A model generated the notes under the pieces. It saw only the letters and a program-made list of their open reading frames with translations. It searched no databases and was not told the DNA's origin. 64,000 bases of DNA, taken from the NCBI RefSeq assembly GCF_009928425.1, contig NZ_JAABNS010000001.1, forward strand, positions 1,178,001 through 1,242,000, given 5' to 3'. Source of the stretch: Pseudarthrobacter sp. ATCC 49987. Lineage in GTDB: Bacteria > Actinomycetota > Actinomycetes > Actinomycetales > Micrococcaceae. Made by a program: the position numbers and the translations under genes. Below, one piece after another: positions 1 through 7,984 of the stretch. Each line of letters begins with the position of its first letter. Position 1 is the first letter of the stretch.

Positions 1-527
1 GCACTGCGAACCTGGCGTTCTTGGCAAATGGTTGCGTGGCCGTCGCTGTTCCCCCGGTGGACCCGCCTGCTGACCCGCCTGTGGATCCGCCCGTCGACCC
101 CCCGGTGGACCCGCCCGTTGACCCCCCGGTGGATCCGCCCGTAGATCCTCCGGCTGACCCGCCTGCTGATCCGGGGACGGGGGACGAAACCCCGGGAACG
201 GACGTGACGCCGAAATCGGCTCTGACGCCGGAAACGGTTGTGACGCCGGAAACGGTTGTGACGCCGGAAACGGTTGTGACGCCGGAAACGGTTGTGACGC
301 CGTTGTCACCCGCTGTGGTGGCTCCGACAGCCGTTGTTCCGGTTGCGAAAACCGCCGCACCTGCCACCAAGAAGGCGAACGTCGGCTACAACGTCCAGAC
401 TGCGGTCGGCCGCACATCGGGCACCGGGATTCCCGCGTGGCTGCTGGCGCTGACCGGAGCGTTCACGGCGGGAGCGGCAGCGGTGCTCTGGAGCGGCAGA
501 CGGCGCGCCAGGACCACTGACGCCTAG
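1..527 (+). CDS. C-terminal end of a Pro-rich repetitive surface protein (5' truncated by window)
   Basis: The reading frame is open from base 3, so this is the 3' part of a larger gene. After about 15 residues it becomes a long run of PPVD/PPAD tetrads, then four exact TPETVV hexads, a Thr/Ala/Val-rich linker, and a C-terminal hydrophobic segment (around IPAWLLALTGAFTAGAAAVL) followed by RRRAR and the end. This is the layout of a cell-wall-spanning stalk with a membrane anchor or sorting tail. No LPXTG is visible; the short stretch GYNVQTA lies before the hydrophobic segment. A sortase-like gene follows 110 bp downstream, so the protein may be its substrate (inference). The domain carried by the missing N-terminal part is unknown. 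Confidence 0.7.
   Translation, partial: TANLAFLANGCVAVAVPPVDPPADPPVDPPVDPPVDPPVDPPVDPPVDPPADPPADPGTGDETPGTDVTPKSALTPETVVTPETVVTPETVVTPETVVTPLSPAVVAPTAVVPVAKTAAPATKKANVGYNVQTAVGRTSGTGIPAWLLALTGAFTAGAAAVLWSGRRRARTTDA
223..294 (+). repeat. 18-bp exact tandem repeat, four copies
   Basis: Four identical copies of an 18-bp unit (TGACGCCGGAAACGGTTG) lie head to tail, with a partial fifth copy to about 302. The repeat is in frame and encodes TPETVV. Exact identity at DNA level suggests recent slippage expansion. Confidence 0.9.
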
Positions 528-636
528 ACGGTACAGCCTGGACAGGGCAGTACAGGGGGCGGGTGCCGCGATTGCAGCACCCGCCCTGCACGTTCCGTTC
601 CGCTTGCAGGGCGCAGGCATGTCAACAGGAGCACTC

Positions 637-1308
637 ATGAGCAGCCACCGTCGGAACCATCTACCCCGGGTGCCCGGTATCCGGGGCCCGGTGCTCGGCC
701 CGAGGGACATCCTCCTGCTGGTGGCCTGCGTCCTGGGACTCGCCACCGCTTGGCTGTTCTACGCGGCGTCCGGCCCGGGAAACGTGCAGCCGGCGTACGG
801 ACAGGAGGTGGCGGCAGCGAAGTCCCTGGTGGCATCCTCCGGCCCACCGGCGACGGTAAGTCCTTCCTCCGTCCCGCAACGCATCACGTACCCCGCGGCA
901 GGCATGGATGTTGTGGTCCACCCCCTGGAACCGCAGGGCGGTGACGCCGAAAGCCGGAGCATCTTGCCCCCCGGGACGATGGACGGCTACTGGCTCACTC
1001 CCTTCGGCACGCCGGGGGTCGGCTCTGAAAACACCACTTACGTCATCGGCCACAGCTGGGAGGGCCTGGACGCGCCGTTCAACCACTTGAGCTCGGCCGC
1101 CGTCCCTGGCGACATTCTCACTGTGGCAACGGAGGCCGGTGTGCTCCGCTACGCTGTCGAGTCTGTCACCACCTACACGAAGTCCACCCTGAAGGACAGC
1201 CCCGTCTGGGACGCCGTCCCCAATCGTCTGGTGCTGATCAGCTGCTACACCGAGGATCCCTGGGGGAAGAACGTTGTGGTGGTCGCCTCTCCCGCCCGCG
1301 TCCCCTGA
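637..1308 (+). CDS. Sortase family transpeptidase (class E/F-like)
   Basis: Predicted 223-residue membrane-anchored sortase, which would cleave a sorting signal and attach surface proteins. The ATG at 637 is chosen because AGGAG lies 5 nt upstream; ATG 619 and TTG 604 are in frame but lack such a site. An N-terminal membrane segment (ILLLVACVLGLATAWLFY) is followed by an extracytoplasmic domain. The catalytic His is in YVIGHSW (residue 139) and the Cys in LVLISCYT (residue 203). The Arg that normally completes the triad is not obvious: the expected strand reads WGKNVVVVAS, with Lys and Asn where Arg is usual. The preceding repeat protein is the natural candidate substrate. Class assignment is tentative. 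Confidence 0.8.
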   Translation: MSSHRRNHLPRVPGIRGPVLGPRDILLLVACVLGLATAWLFYAASGPGNVQPAYGQEVAAAKSLVASSGPPATVSPSSVPQRITYPAAGMDVVVHPLEPQGGDAESRSILPPGTMDGYWLTPFGTPGVGSENTTYVIGHSWEGLDAPFNHLSSAAVPGDILTVATEAGVLRYAVESVTTYTKSTLKDSPVWDAVPNRLVLISCYTEDPWGKNVVVVASPARVP

Positions 1309-1328
1309 CCGTCCCGCCCTGTCGCCGA

Positions 1329-1379
1329 GGTGATAGTTCGCGCCCATGTGCGTCCGCGGCATGGGCGCGAAGTCTCACC
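1329..1379. repeat. 20-bp inverted repeat (hairpin), two mismatches
   Basis: Arms 1329-1348 and 1360-1379 are complementary except at two positions, with a perfect 12-bp core (TTCGCGCCCATG/CATGGGCGCGAA) and an 11-nt loop. There is no T-tract. It follows the sortase gene and could act as a terminator or be an intergenic palindromic element. Confidence 0.75.
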
Positions 1380-1439
1380 CCGGCGTCGGCGCGAAGTCTC
1401 ACCCCGGCGTCGGCGGCGGAGTGTCCCGCCCCGGCGTCG
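1365..1439. repeat. 24-bp tandem repeat derived from the hairpin arm
   Basis: Two exact copies of a 24-bp unit beginning GCGCGAAGTCTCACC (1365-1388 and 1389-1412) are followed by a degenerate 27-bp third copy (1413-1439). The unit starts inside the right arm of the preceding hairpin, so part of the palindrome seems to have been duplicated. Together with the hairpin this accounts for most of the 217-bp sortase-leuB gap. Confidence 0.75.
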
Positions 1440-1488
1440 GGGTCCGCGACGGCGGAACCGGAACCGGCTGTTCGAATAATGAGACAAC

Positions 1489-1519
1489 TTGACCAGTATG
1501 TGGATGACTTGGCTACGCT
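1489..1519 (+). promoter_or_regulatory. Promoter of leuB (leaderless)
   Basis: TTGACC (1489-1494) and TACGCT (1514-1519) are separated by 19 nt. The -10 ends 6 nt before the leuB ATG and no Shine-Dalgarno sequence is present, so transcription probably begins at the start codon. Confidence 0.55.
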
Positions 1520-1525
1520 GAAAAC

Positions 1526-2578
1526 ATGAGCGCATCCACGATTGATCTTGCCGTTATTCCGGGCGATGGCATTGGCCCCGAGGTCACCGCCGAGGCCGTG
1601 AAGGTCCTCGAGAAGGCTGCCGCCGCCGAGGGTATTCTCCTGCAGCAGACGCACTACAAGCTCGGCGCGCAGCACTGGCTCGAAACGGGGGAGACCCTGC
1701 CGGAAGAAACCCTCGCTGATCTCCGCACCCGCGATGCCATCCTCTTCGGCGCGGTCGGGGCGGCACCGGGCGACACCCGGATCCCCTCCGGCATCATCGA
1801 GCGCGAACTGCTGCTCAAGCTGCGCTTCAGCCTGGACCACTTCGTCAACCTGCGGCCGTCCCGGCTCTACCCGGGGGTCGTCAGCCCGCTGGCCAACCCC
1901 GGCGACATCGACTTCATCGTGGTCCGCGAAGGCACCGAGGGCCCGTACGTGGGCAACGGCGGCACGCTTCGTGCCGGCACCCCGCACGAGGTTGCCACCG
2001 AGGTCTCGCTCAACACCGCCCACGGCGTTGAACGCGTGGTCCGGGACGCCTTCCGCCGGGCCAACGACCGCCCCCGCAAAAAGCTCACGCTGGTGCACAA
2101 GCACAACGTCCTGGTCTTCGCCGGCCACCTGTGGAAGCGCACCGTGGAGGCCGTGGCCCAGGAGTTCCCCGAAGTCACCCACGACTACCTGCACATCGAC
2201 GCCGCCACGATCTTCATGGTCACAGATCCCGCCCGGTTCGACGTCATCGTCACCGACAACCTCTTCGGCGACATCATCACCGACCTTGCCGCCGCAGTCA
2301 CCGGGGGCATCGGCCTCGCCGCATCCGGAAACATCAACATGGAACGCACCGCGCCGTCCATGTTCGAACCGGTCCACGGGTCCGCACCGGACATCGCCGG
2401 CCAGCAGAAGGCCGATCCCACTGCCGCCATCCTCTCCGCCGCGCTCCTCCTGGACCACCTGGGCTACGGCACCGCCGCCCGCAAAATCGAAGCGGCCGTC
2501 GTTGCCGACATCGCCGGCCGGGGCACTGCGGTCCGCAGCACCAGCGCCATCGGCGACGCCATCGCCGCCGCCCTGTAG
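1526..2578 (+). CDS. leuB: 3-isopropylmalate dehydrogenase
   Basis: Cytoplasmic NAD-dependent enzyme that oxidatively decarboxylates 3-isopropylmalate to 2-oxoisocaproate in leucine synthesis. The 350-residue length fits the family. It opens with the conserved [11 protein letters not shown], has the substrate/metal region [10 protein letters not shown]...[12 protein letters not shown] (about residues 217-252) and the NAD-binding [10 protein letters not shown] near residue 283. The family is shared with isocitrate and tartrate dehydrogenases, but the following ilvE and the presence of leuCD in the window favour LeuB. The ATG at 1526 is preceded by a promoter with no room for a leader. A hairpin follows the stop, so it is probably monocistronic. 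Confidence 0.93.
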   Translation: MSASTIDLAVIPGDGIGPEVTAEAVKVLEKAAAAEGILLQQTHYKLGAQHWLETGETLPEETLADLRTRDAILFGAVGAAPGDTRIPSGIIERELLLKLRFSLDHFVNLRPSRLYPGVVSPLANPGDIDFIVVREGTEGPYVGNGGTLRAGTPHEVATEVSLNTAHGVERVVRDAFRRANDRPRKKLTLVHKHNVLVFAGHLWKRTVEAVAQEFPEVTHDYLHIDAATIFMVTDPARFDVIVTDNLFGDIITDLAAAVTGGIGLAASGNINMERTAPSMFEPVHGSAPDIAGQQKADPTAAILSAALLLDHLGYGTAARKIEAAVVADIAGRGTAVRSTSAIGDAIAAAL

Positions 2579-2584
2579 CCCCCT

Positions 2585-2626
2585 CGTTGGCGGGGCGCCG
2601 GTGCGGCGCCGGAGGCTCCGCCAACG
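2585..2626 (+). terminator. Terminator-like hairpin after leuB
   Basis: Outer arms CGTTGGCGG (2585-2593) and CCGCCAACG (2618-2626) enclose a second perfect stem GGCGCC (2594-2599)/GGCGCC (2605-2610). No T-tract follows, as is common in high-GC actinobacteria. Confidence 0.6.
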
Positions 2627-2715
2627 GGCGTAAGCTTGTTTCGAATCACCCATATGCTGCCGTGGTCCGACGCTGAACCACGTTCACACGCCAGGCAGCC
2701 GACCGTGGAGGAACC

Positions 2716-3828
2716 ATGACTCAGACTGCCCATGGCGTCGAATTCACCCAGCAGCCCTCGGCAACCCCGAGGTCCGCTGAAGAACGTGCTGCCATCCTGG
2801 CGAACCCGGGTTTCGGCAACTATTTCACCGACCACACCGCCATCGTCGACTACAGCGTCGACGCCGAGGGCAAGGGCGGCTGGCACGATGCCCGCATTGA
2901 GGCCTACGGCCCCATCTCCCTGGACCCCTCCGCTGCGGTGCTCCACTACGGCCAGGAAATCTTCGAGGGACTCAAGGCCTACCGCCACGCCGACGGTTCC
3001 ATCTGGACCTTCCGTCCCGAGGCCAACGCCGCCCGCCTGAACAAGTCGGCCCGCCGCCTGGCACTCCCGGAGCTCCCGGAAGAGTACTTCCTGGGCGCCA
3101 TCCGCGAGCTCGTCTCCGTGGACCGGGAATGGGTGCCCGCCGGCGACGGCGAGGCCCTGTACCTGCGGCCGTTCATGATCGCCACCGAGGCCTTCCTCGG
3201 TGTCCGGGCCGCCCGCGAAGTGTCCTTCCGCGTCATCGCCTCCCCGGCCGGCAACTACTTCGGCGGCGAGCTCAAGCCCGTCTCCATCTGGATCTCCCGC
3301 GAATACGCCCGCGCCGGCCGCGGCGGAACCGGCGCCGCGAAGTGCGGCGGCAACTACGCCGCGTCACTGATCGCGCAGCAGGAGGCCGAGTCCCACGGCT
3401 GCAAGCAGGTGCTGTTCCTGGACCAGTTCAATGACAACGCCGTGGAAGAGCTCGGCGGCATGAACGTGTTCTTCGTGATGAAGGACGGCTCGCTGGCCAC
3501 CCCCGCTCTCAGCGGAACCATCCTGGAAGGCATCACCCGGATGTCGGTCATCCAGGTGGCCAAGGACATGGGCCGTGAGGTCACCGAACGCAAGATCACC
3601 CTGGACGAATGGCGTGACGGCGTGGCCTCCGGCGAGATCGCCGAGGTCTTCGCCTGCGGAACCGCCGCCGTCATCACCCCGATCGGCGTGCTCAAGGACA
3701 ACACCGAGTTCATCGGCTCCGAGGACGCGAAGGCGGGGGAGACCACCATGGCCATCCGCGAACAGCTCCTGGGCATCCAGACCGGCACCATCGAGGACAC
3801 CCACGGCTGGCTGACCCGCCTCGCCTAG
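2716..3828 (+). CDS. ilvE: Branched-chain amino acid aminotransferase
   Basis: PLP-dependent fold-type IV aminotransferase that interconverts leucine, isoleucine and valine with their 2-oxo acids, the last step of their synthesis. The protein has 370 residues, the length of the eukaryote-like BCAT-II group found in actinobacteria. The PLP lysine is K209 in GAAKCGGNYAASL. Further family marks are YGQEIFEGLKAYR near residue 77, LYLRPFMIAT near 150 and VEELGGMNVFFV near 242. GGAGG lies 4 nt before the ATG. It stands alone between two hairpins, just downstream of leuB. Confidence 0.95.
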   Translation: MTQTAHGVEFTQQPSATPRSAEERAAILANPGFGNYFTDHTAIVDYSVDAEGKGGWHDARIEAYGPISLDPSAAVLHYGQEIFEGLKAYRHADGSIWTFRPEANAARLNKSARRLALPELPEEYFLGAIRELVSVDREWVPAGDGEALYLRPFMIATEAFLGVRAAREVSFRVIASPAGNYFGGELKPVSIWISREYARAGRGGTGAAKCGGNYAASLIAQQEAESHGCKQVLFLDQFNDNAVEELGGMNVFFVMKDGSLATPALSGTILEGITRMSVIQVAKDMGREVTERKITLDEWRDGVASGEIAEVFACGTAAVITPIGVLKDNTEFIGSEDAKAGETTMAIREQLLGIQTGTIEDTHGWLTRLA

Positions 3829-3857
3829 GCGCGACGGCCGCACCAACACGCAGCGTT

Positions 3858-3896
3858 CGACGGCGGCCCCCACCTTCCGGTGCGGGGCCGCCGTCG
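3858..3896 (+). terminator. Terminator hairpin after ilvE
   Basis: Perfect 13-bp GC-rich stem (arms 3858-3870 and 3884-3896) whose loop contains a further 4-bp stem CACC/GGTG. It lies 29 bp after the ilvE stop. Confidence 0.75.
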
Positions 3897-3969
3897 TCGT
3901 GAATGGGTGGTCCTGCTGCTCGTGTGACGGACGCTCGTATGACCGCCGGTTCGGTGGGAAGATGGAACT

Positions 3970-4767
3970 GTGATCCCGGACGACCCCCGCGCCATGGTGC
4001 GCAGTACAGAGCTGACCCGCTTCAGGCTTGCCCCCAACCCGGGGCCGATGAGCCTGCATGGGACCAACTCCTACGTGATTTCCGCCCCCGGAGCGGCCGG
4101 CACCGTCGTGGTGGATCCCGGCCCGCTCGATGAGCCGCACCTGCAGGAACTGGCCCGTGCCGGCGCCGTCGAACTCATCCTGATCACGCACCGGCATGCC
4201 GACCATACGGCCGCCGCCGCCCGGTTCGCCGAACTGACCGGAGCACCCGTTCGCGCCGCGGACCCGGCCCACTGCCACGGCGGAAGCCCCCTCTTGGACG
4301 GCGAAGTCATCCAGGCCGCCGGGGCCGAAATCAGGGTGCTGGCGACCCCGGGCCACACCTCGGACTCAGTCTGCTTCCACCTGCCGCACGACGGCCCCCA
4401 GGGCTCGGTCCTCACCGGCGACACGATCCTGGGCCTCGGCACCACCGTCCTGGACTACCCCGACGGCACCCTGGGGGACTACCTCGCCTCGCTGGACCGG
4501 CTGGAACGCCTGGGCCCCGCCACGGTCCTCCCGGCCCACGGGCCGATGCTGCCCGCCCTGGACACGATCGTCCGCGCCTACCGGGACCACCGCGAGGGCC
4601 GCCTCGGGCAAATCCGCTCCGCCCTCGAGAACCTGGGGGCCGGGGCCGAGGTTGCCGAGGTGGCCGACGCCGTCTACGCCGCCGTCGACCCCGCCGTGCG
4701 GCCTGCGGCGGAACTCTCCGTGGCCGCGCAGCTGCACTACCTGCGCCTGGACAGCGGCACCTCCTAG
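3970..4767 (+). CDS. MBL-fold metallo-hydrolase (LACTB2-like)
   Basis: Metallo-beta-lactamase-fold hydrolase of 265 residues. The two-metal site is complete: THRHADH (residues 73-79), His in ATPGHTSD (129), Asp in LTGDTILG (151) and His in LPAHG (190). After the fold, a C-terminal helical segment resembles that of LACTB2-type proteins, a group that includes endoribonucleases; the substrate here cannot be read from sequence. The GTG at 3970 has only a weak purine-rich stretch upstream (GGGAAG); an ATG at 3994 is an alternative start. The neighbours ilvE and the FAH-family gene do not define its role. Confidence 0.85.
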   Translation: MIPDDPRAMVRSTELTRFRLAPNPGPMSLHGTNSYVISAPGAAGTVVVDPGPLDEPHLQELARAGAVELILITHRHADHTAAAARFAELTGAPVRAADPAHCHGGSPLLDGEVIQAAGAEIRVLATPGHTSDSVCFHLPHDGPQGSVLTGDTILGLGTTVLDYPDGTLGDYLASLDRLERLGPATVLPAHGPMLPALDTIVRAYRDHREGRLGQIRSALENLGAGAEVAEVADAVYAAVDPAVRPAAELSVAAQLHYLRLDSGTS

Positions 4768-4781
4768 CCCGCCGGAGACGG

Positions 4782-4787
4782 TACGCT
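4782..4787 (+). promoter_or_regulatory. -10 box of FAH-family gene (leaderless)
   Basis: TACGCT ends 7 nt before the ATG at 4795, which places the transcript start on or next to the start codon. The TTGGAG just before the ATG looks like a ribosome site but would then lie upstream of the transcript start. Confidence 0.45.
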
Positions 4788-4794
4788 TGGAGCC

Positions 4795-5571
4795 ATGCGT
4801 ATCGCCCGGTTTGTAGTCGATTCTGATCCCCTCTACGGCATTGTGGAAGGTGAGCCCGGCAGTGAGGAAGTCACTGTCATCAACGGCGACCCCTTCTTCC
4901 ACGGCGTGGAACGAACCGCCGTCCGGCACAAACTGGAGGACGTGCGCCTGCTGGCCCCAATCATCCCGCGCAGCAAGGTCATCGGCGTCGGCCGCAACTT
5001 CGTGGAGCACGCGCAGGAACTCGGCAACGAGGTCCCCAAGCAGCCGCTGCTCTTCCTGAAGCCCAACACCTCCGTGATCGGGCCCAACGACCCGATCGTC
5101 CTGCCGGAGTTTTCCGAGGAAGTGTCCTTCGAGGCTGAGCTCTGCGTCGTGATCGGCCGGATCTGCAAGGATGTCCCCGAGGAACGCGTCGACGACGTCA
5201 TCTTCGGCTACACCTGCGGCAATGACCTCACGGCCCGCGACGTCCAGAAGACCGACCTGCAGTGGGCCCGGGCCAAGGGCTTCGACACCTCCGCGCCGCT
5301 GGGCCCGTGGATCGAGACCGAACTGAACACCGAGGACCTGCAGATCCAGGGCCGGCTCAACGGCGAACTGCGCCAGGACGGCAGCACCAGCCAGATGATC
5401 CGCGGCGTCCGCGAACTCGTCTCCATCGTCTCGCAGGCCTTCACCCTGCTGCCCGGCGACGTCATCATGACCGGGACCCCGGCCGGCGTCGGACTCGTCC
5501 AGGCCGGCGACCGCTTCGAGGTCGAGATCGAGGGCATCGGCCGGCTCTCCAACCCCGTCGTCCGGCGGTAG
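4795..5571 (+). CDS. Fumarylacetoacetate hydrolase family protein
   Basis: Cytoplasmic enzyme of 258 residues with the FAH C-terminal fold, whose members are C-C bond hydrolases, decarboxylases or acylpyruvases needing a divalent cation. The start of the domain is [16 protein letters not shown] (about residues 61-76). The metal ligands are in [11 protein letters not shown] (about 109-119) and [14 protein letters not shown] (about 139-152), and the family end motif [15 protein letters not shown] follows. Such proteins commonly lie directly before gltX in Arthrobacter-like genomes (from memory), without an agreed function. It may be an acylpyruvase or oxaloacetate tautomerase-like protein; the exact substrate is unknown. 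Confidence 0.85.
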   Translation: MRIARFVVDSDPLYGIVEGEPGSEEVTVINGDPFFHGVERTAVRHKLEDVRLLAPIIPRSKVIGVGRNFVEHAQELGNEVPKQPLLFLKPNTSVIGPNDPIVLPEFSEEVSFEAELCVVIGRICKDVPEERVDDVIFGYTCGNDLTARDVQKTDLQWARAKGFDTSAPLGPWIETELNTEDLQIQGRLNGELRQDGSTSQMIRGVRELVSIVSQAFTLLPGDVIMTGTPAGVGLVQAGDRFEVEIEGIGRLSNPVVRR

Positions 5572-5603
5572 GGAACTCCGCCAGAAGAAAACTGCGCCGA
5601 TTT

Positions 5604-5641
5604 CGGACAGCCGCACCGTGGATCCACGGTGCGGCTGTCCG
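5604..5641. terminator. Bidirectional-type hairpin between FAH gene and gltX
   Basis: A 38-nt perfect palindrome of two 19-nt halves centred on GGATCC, followed by TTTCC. A second small hairpin (5641-5647/5651-5657, GTTTCCG/CGGAAAC) abuts it. It should end FAH transcription before gltX. Confidence 0.75.
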
Positions 5642-5702
5642 TTTCCGCAACGGAAACCGCGGGCGTCCGGCGATGATCCGGGTTGGTAATGTTGGTACCA
5701 CT

Positions 5703-7235
5703 ATGACTACTCCCTCCGCGCACGACGCCGTCTCCAGCTCCGCCCCCAGTGTGACCAGCGAAGTCACCGCCGACACCCCGGTCCGCGTCCGGTTCTGCCC
5801 GTCGCCCACCGGCACCCCGCACGTCGGCCTGATCCGCACGGCCCTGTTCAACTGGGCCCACGCCCGGCACACCAAGGGCACCTTCGTGTTCCGCATCGAG
5901 GACACGGACGCGGCGCGCGACTCGGAGGAGAGCTACCAGCAGCTGCTCGAGGCCCTCAAATGGCTCGGCATCACCTGGGAGGAAGGCGTGGAGGTCGGCG
6001 GCCCGCACGAGCCCTACCGCCAGTCGCAGCGCCTGGACCTGTACAAGGACGTCGTCGCCAAGCTGATCGACGCCGGCTACGCCTACGAGTGCTACTCCTC
6101 GCCGGAGGAGGTCGAGGCCCGCCACCGCGCCGCCGGCCGCGACCCCAAGCTCGGCTACGACAACTTCGACCGCGAACTCTCCGCAGAGCAGCTGGCCGCG
6201 TTCAAGGCCGAGGGCCGCCGGCCCGTGCTCCGCGTCCGGATGCCGGACGAGGACGTCACCTTCACCGACATGGTCCGCGGCGACATCACCTTCAAGGCCG
6301 GAAGCATCCCGGACTACGTGATCGTCCGCGCCGACGGCTCCCCGCTGTACACCCTGGTCAACCCCGTCGACGACGCGCTGATGGGCATCACCCACGTACT
6401 CCGTGGCGAGGACCTGCTCTCGTCCACACCCCGCCAGGTGGTGCTGATCCGCGCGCTGATGGATATCGGCGTCGCGAGCTACCTGCCGGTCTTCGGCCAC
6501 TTGCCGTACGTCATGGGCGAGGGCAACAAGAAGCTCTCCAAGCGCGACCCGCAGTCCAACCTGTTCCTGCTCCGGGACCGCGGCTTCATCCCCGAGGGCC
6601 TGCTCAACTACCTGTCGCTGCTCGGCTGGAGCCTTTCCGCCGATGAGGACATCTTCACGGTGGAGCAGCTGATCGAGCACTTCGACGTCAACGACGTCCT
6701 GGCCAACCCGGCCCGCTTCGACATCAAGAAGGCCGAGGCCATCAACGGCACGCACATCCGGATGCTCGACGCCGAGGACTTCCGCGGCCGGCTCGTCCCC
6801 TACCTGCGCACCGCCGGGTTCGTCGGCGACACCCTCACCGCACGCCAGGAGGAGATCCTCGCCGAGGCGGCCCCGCTGATCCAGGAGCGCATCTCGCTGC
6901 TGGGCGAGGCCCCCGAGATGCTCGCCTTCCTGTTCAAGAAGGACGACGCCATCGACGTCGCGGACGATGCCCGCAAGGGGCTGCCGGAGAACCTCACCGA
7001 GGTGCTCGACGCCGCTCTGGCCGCCCTGGAACCGCTGGCCGACTGGACCGCCGATTCCATCCAGGCGGCCCTCAAGGAAGCCCTCGTGGAGGGCCTCGGC
7101 GTCAAGCCGCGGCTGGCCTTCGGCCCCGTCCGCACGGCCATCTCCGGCCGCCGGATCTCCCCGCCGCTGTTCGAATCCATGGTGATCCTGGGCAAGGACT
7201 CGTCCCTGGCCCGGCTGCGCGCTTTCCGCGGCTGA
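5703..7235 (+). CDS. gltX: Glutamyl-tRNA synthetase
   Basis: Class I aminoacyl-tRNA synthetase that attaches glutamate to tRNA-Glu and, in most actinobacteria, also to tRNA-Gln for later amidation by GatCAB (family knowledge). The protein has 510 residues. The ATP-site HIGH-type motif is in [12 protein letters not shown] (about residues 32-43) and the KMSKS loop is KKLSKRDP (about 275-282). ATG 5703 is chosen because the family core begins about 27 residues later and a terminator palindrome lies just upstream; the frame is open further 5' only by chance. No ribosome site is seen; TAATGT (5687-5692) could be its -10. The stop codon overlaps the next ATG. Confidence 0.95.
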   Translation: MTTPSAHDAVSSSAPSVTSEVTADTPVRVRFCPSPTGTPHVGLIRTALFNWAHARHTKGTFVFRIEDTDAARDSEESYQQLLEALKWLGITWEEGVEVGGPHEPYRQSQRLDLYKDVVAKLIDAGYAYECYSSPEEVEARHRAAGRDPKLGYDNFDRELSAEQLAAFKAEGRRPVLRVRMPDEDVTFTDMVRGDITFKAGSIPDYVIVRADGSPLYTLVNPVDDALMGITHVLRGEDLLSSTPRQVVLIRALMDIGVASYLPVFGHLPYVMGEGNKKLSKRDPQSNLFLLRDRGFIPEGLLNYLSLLGWSLSADEDIFTVEQLIEHFDVNDVLANPARFDIKKAEAINGTHIRMLDAEDFRGRLVPYLRTAGFVGDTLTARQEEILAEAAPLIQERISLLGEAPEMLAFLFKKDDAIDVADDARKGLPENLTEVLDAALAALEPLADWTADSIQAALKEALVEGLGVKPRLAFGPVRTAISGRRISPPLFESMVILGKDSSLARLRAFRG

Positions 7236-7984
7236 TGATGAGCGCACCCGAGGCAATCACCAGCGCCCGGACCGCTGCCCTGGCCGCCGGCCTGGACGAC
7301 ATCCGCGGCGTACTCTTCGACATCGACGACACCCTCGTGGACCTCGAATTCGCCATGACGGCAGCCCTCCGCGACGCCAGCGAACACCTCCTGCCCGCCC
7401 TGGACCCGGCCGGGTGGGAGAAGTTCGGGCGGATCTTCACCCGCGAGACCACGCATTTCTACGACCGGTACCTGGCCGGAGAGCTGACCTTCAACGAGCA
7501 GCGGCTCCTCCGCGGCCGGGCGGCCCTGGGGCACTTCGGCGTCGAGCTGGAGGAGGGGGAGCAGGCCCACCACTGGGTCAGCTCCTACGCCAGGCGGCAG
7601 CACGGCTACATCCGTGCCTTCGACGACGTCATCCCGATCCTGGACGCGCTGGATGCCGCCGGCATTCCCTACGGCGCCGTGAGCAACAACGTCCACGACT
7701 ATCAGCGGGTCAAGCTGGACGCCGCCGGTCTGGAACGCATCAGCATTCTGGTGGGCACGGACACCGTGGGTGCGGCCAAGCCGGATCCGGCCATCTACCT
7801 GGAGGGTGTCCGTCGTCTGGGCACCGGTGCCGGCGAGACGCTTTATGTGGGGGACAACCGGCTTCTGGATGCTGACGGCTCGACGGCGGCCGGCCTCCTG
7901 GGCGTCTGGCTGAACCGCGGCGGGGAACCGGCCCCGGGCTTTGCGGGCCGCGAGGTCGGTTCCCTGCTGGAGCTGCTGGCCTAA
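7235..7984 (+). CDS. HAD-family hydrolase
   Basis: Haloacid-dehalogenase-like phosphatase of 249 residues. Motif I is LFDIDDTLVDLE (about residues 27-38) with both catalytic Asp residues, motif II is the Ser in AVSNN (about 150), motif III is the Lys in GAAKPDPAIY, and motif IV is VGDNRLLDADGS. The helical cap between motifs I and II places it in subfamily I, like phosphoglycolate or pyrimidine-nucleotide phosphatases. The substrate is not predictable. Its ATG overlaps the gltX stop by one base, so translation is coupled. It converges with the next gene and the two stop codons overlap at 7981-7984. Confidence 0.88.
   Translation: MMSAPEAITSARTAALAAGLDDIRGVLFDIDDTLVDLEFAMTAALRDASEHLLPALDPAGWEKFGRIFTRETTHFYDRYLAGELTFNEQRLLRGRAALGHFGVELEEGEQAHHWVSSYARRQHGYIRAFDDVIPILDALDAAGIPYGAVSNNVHDYQRVKLDAAGLERISILVGTDTVGAAKPDPAIYLEGVRRLGTGAGETLYVGDNRLLDADGSTAAGLLGVWLNRGGEPAPGFAGREVGSLLELLA

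Noticed and set aside
1365..1439. CRISPR-like array
   Set aside because: The repeats are directly adjacent without spacers, only two are exact, and no cas genes are present.
5262..5702. In-frame 5' extension of gltX
   Set aside because: It passes through the FAH gene and the terminator palindrome. The family N-terminus fits ATG 5703.
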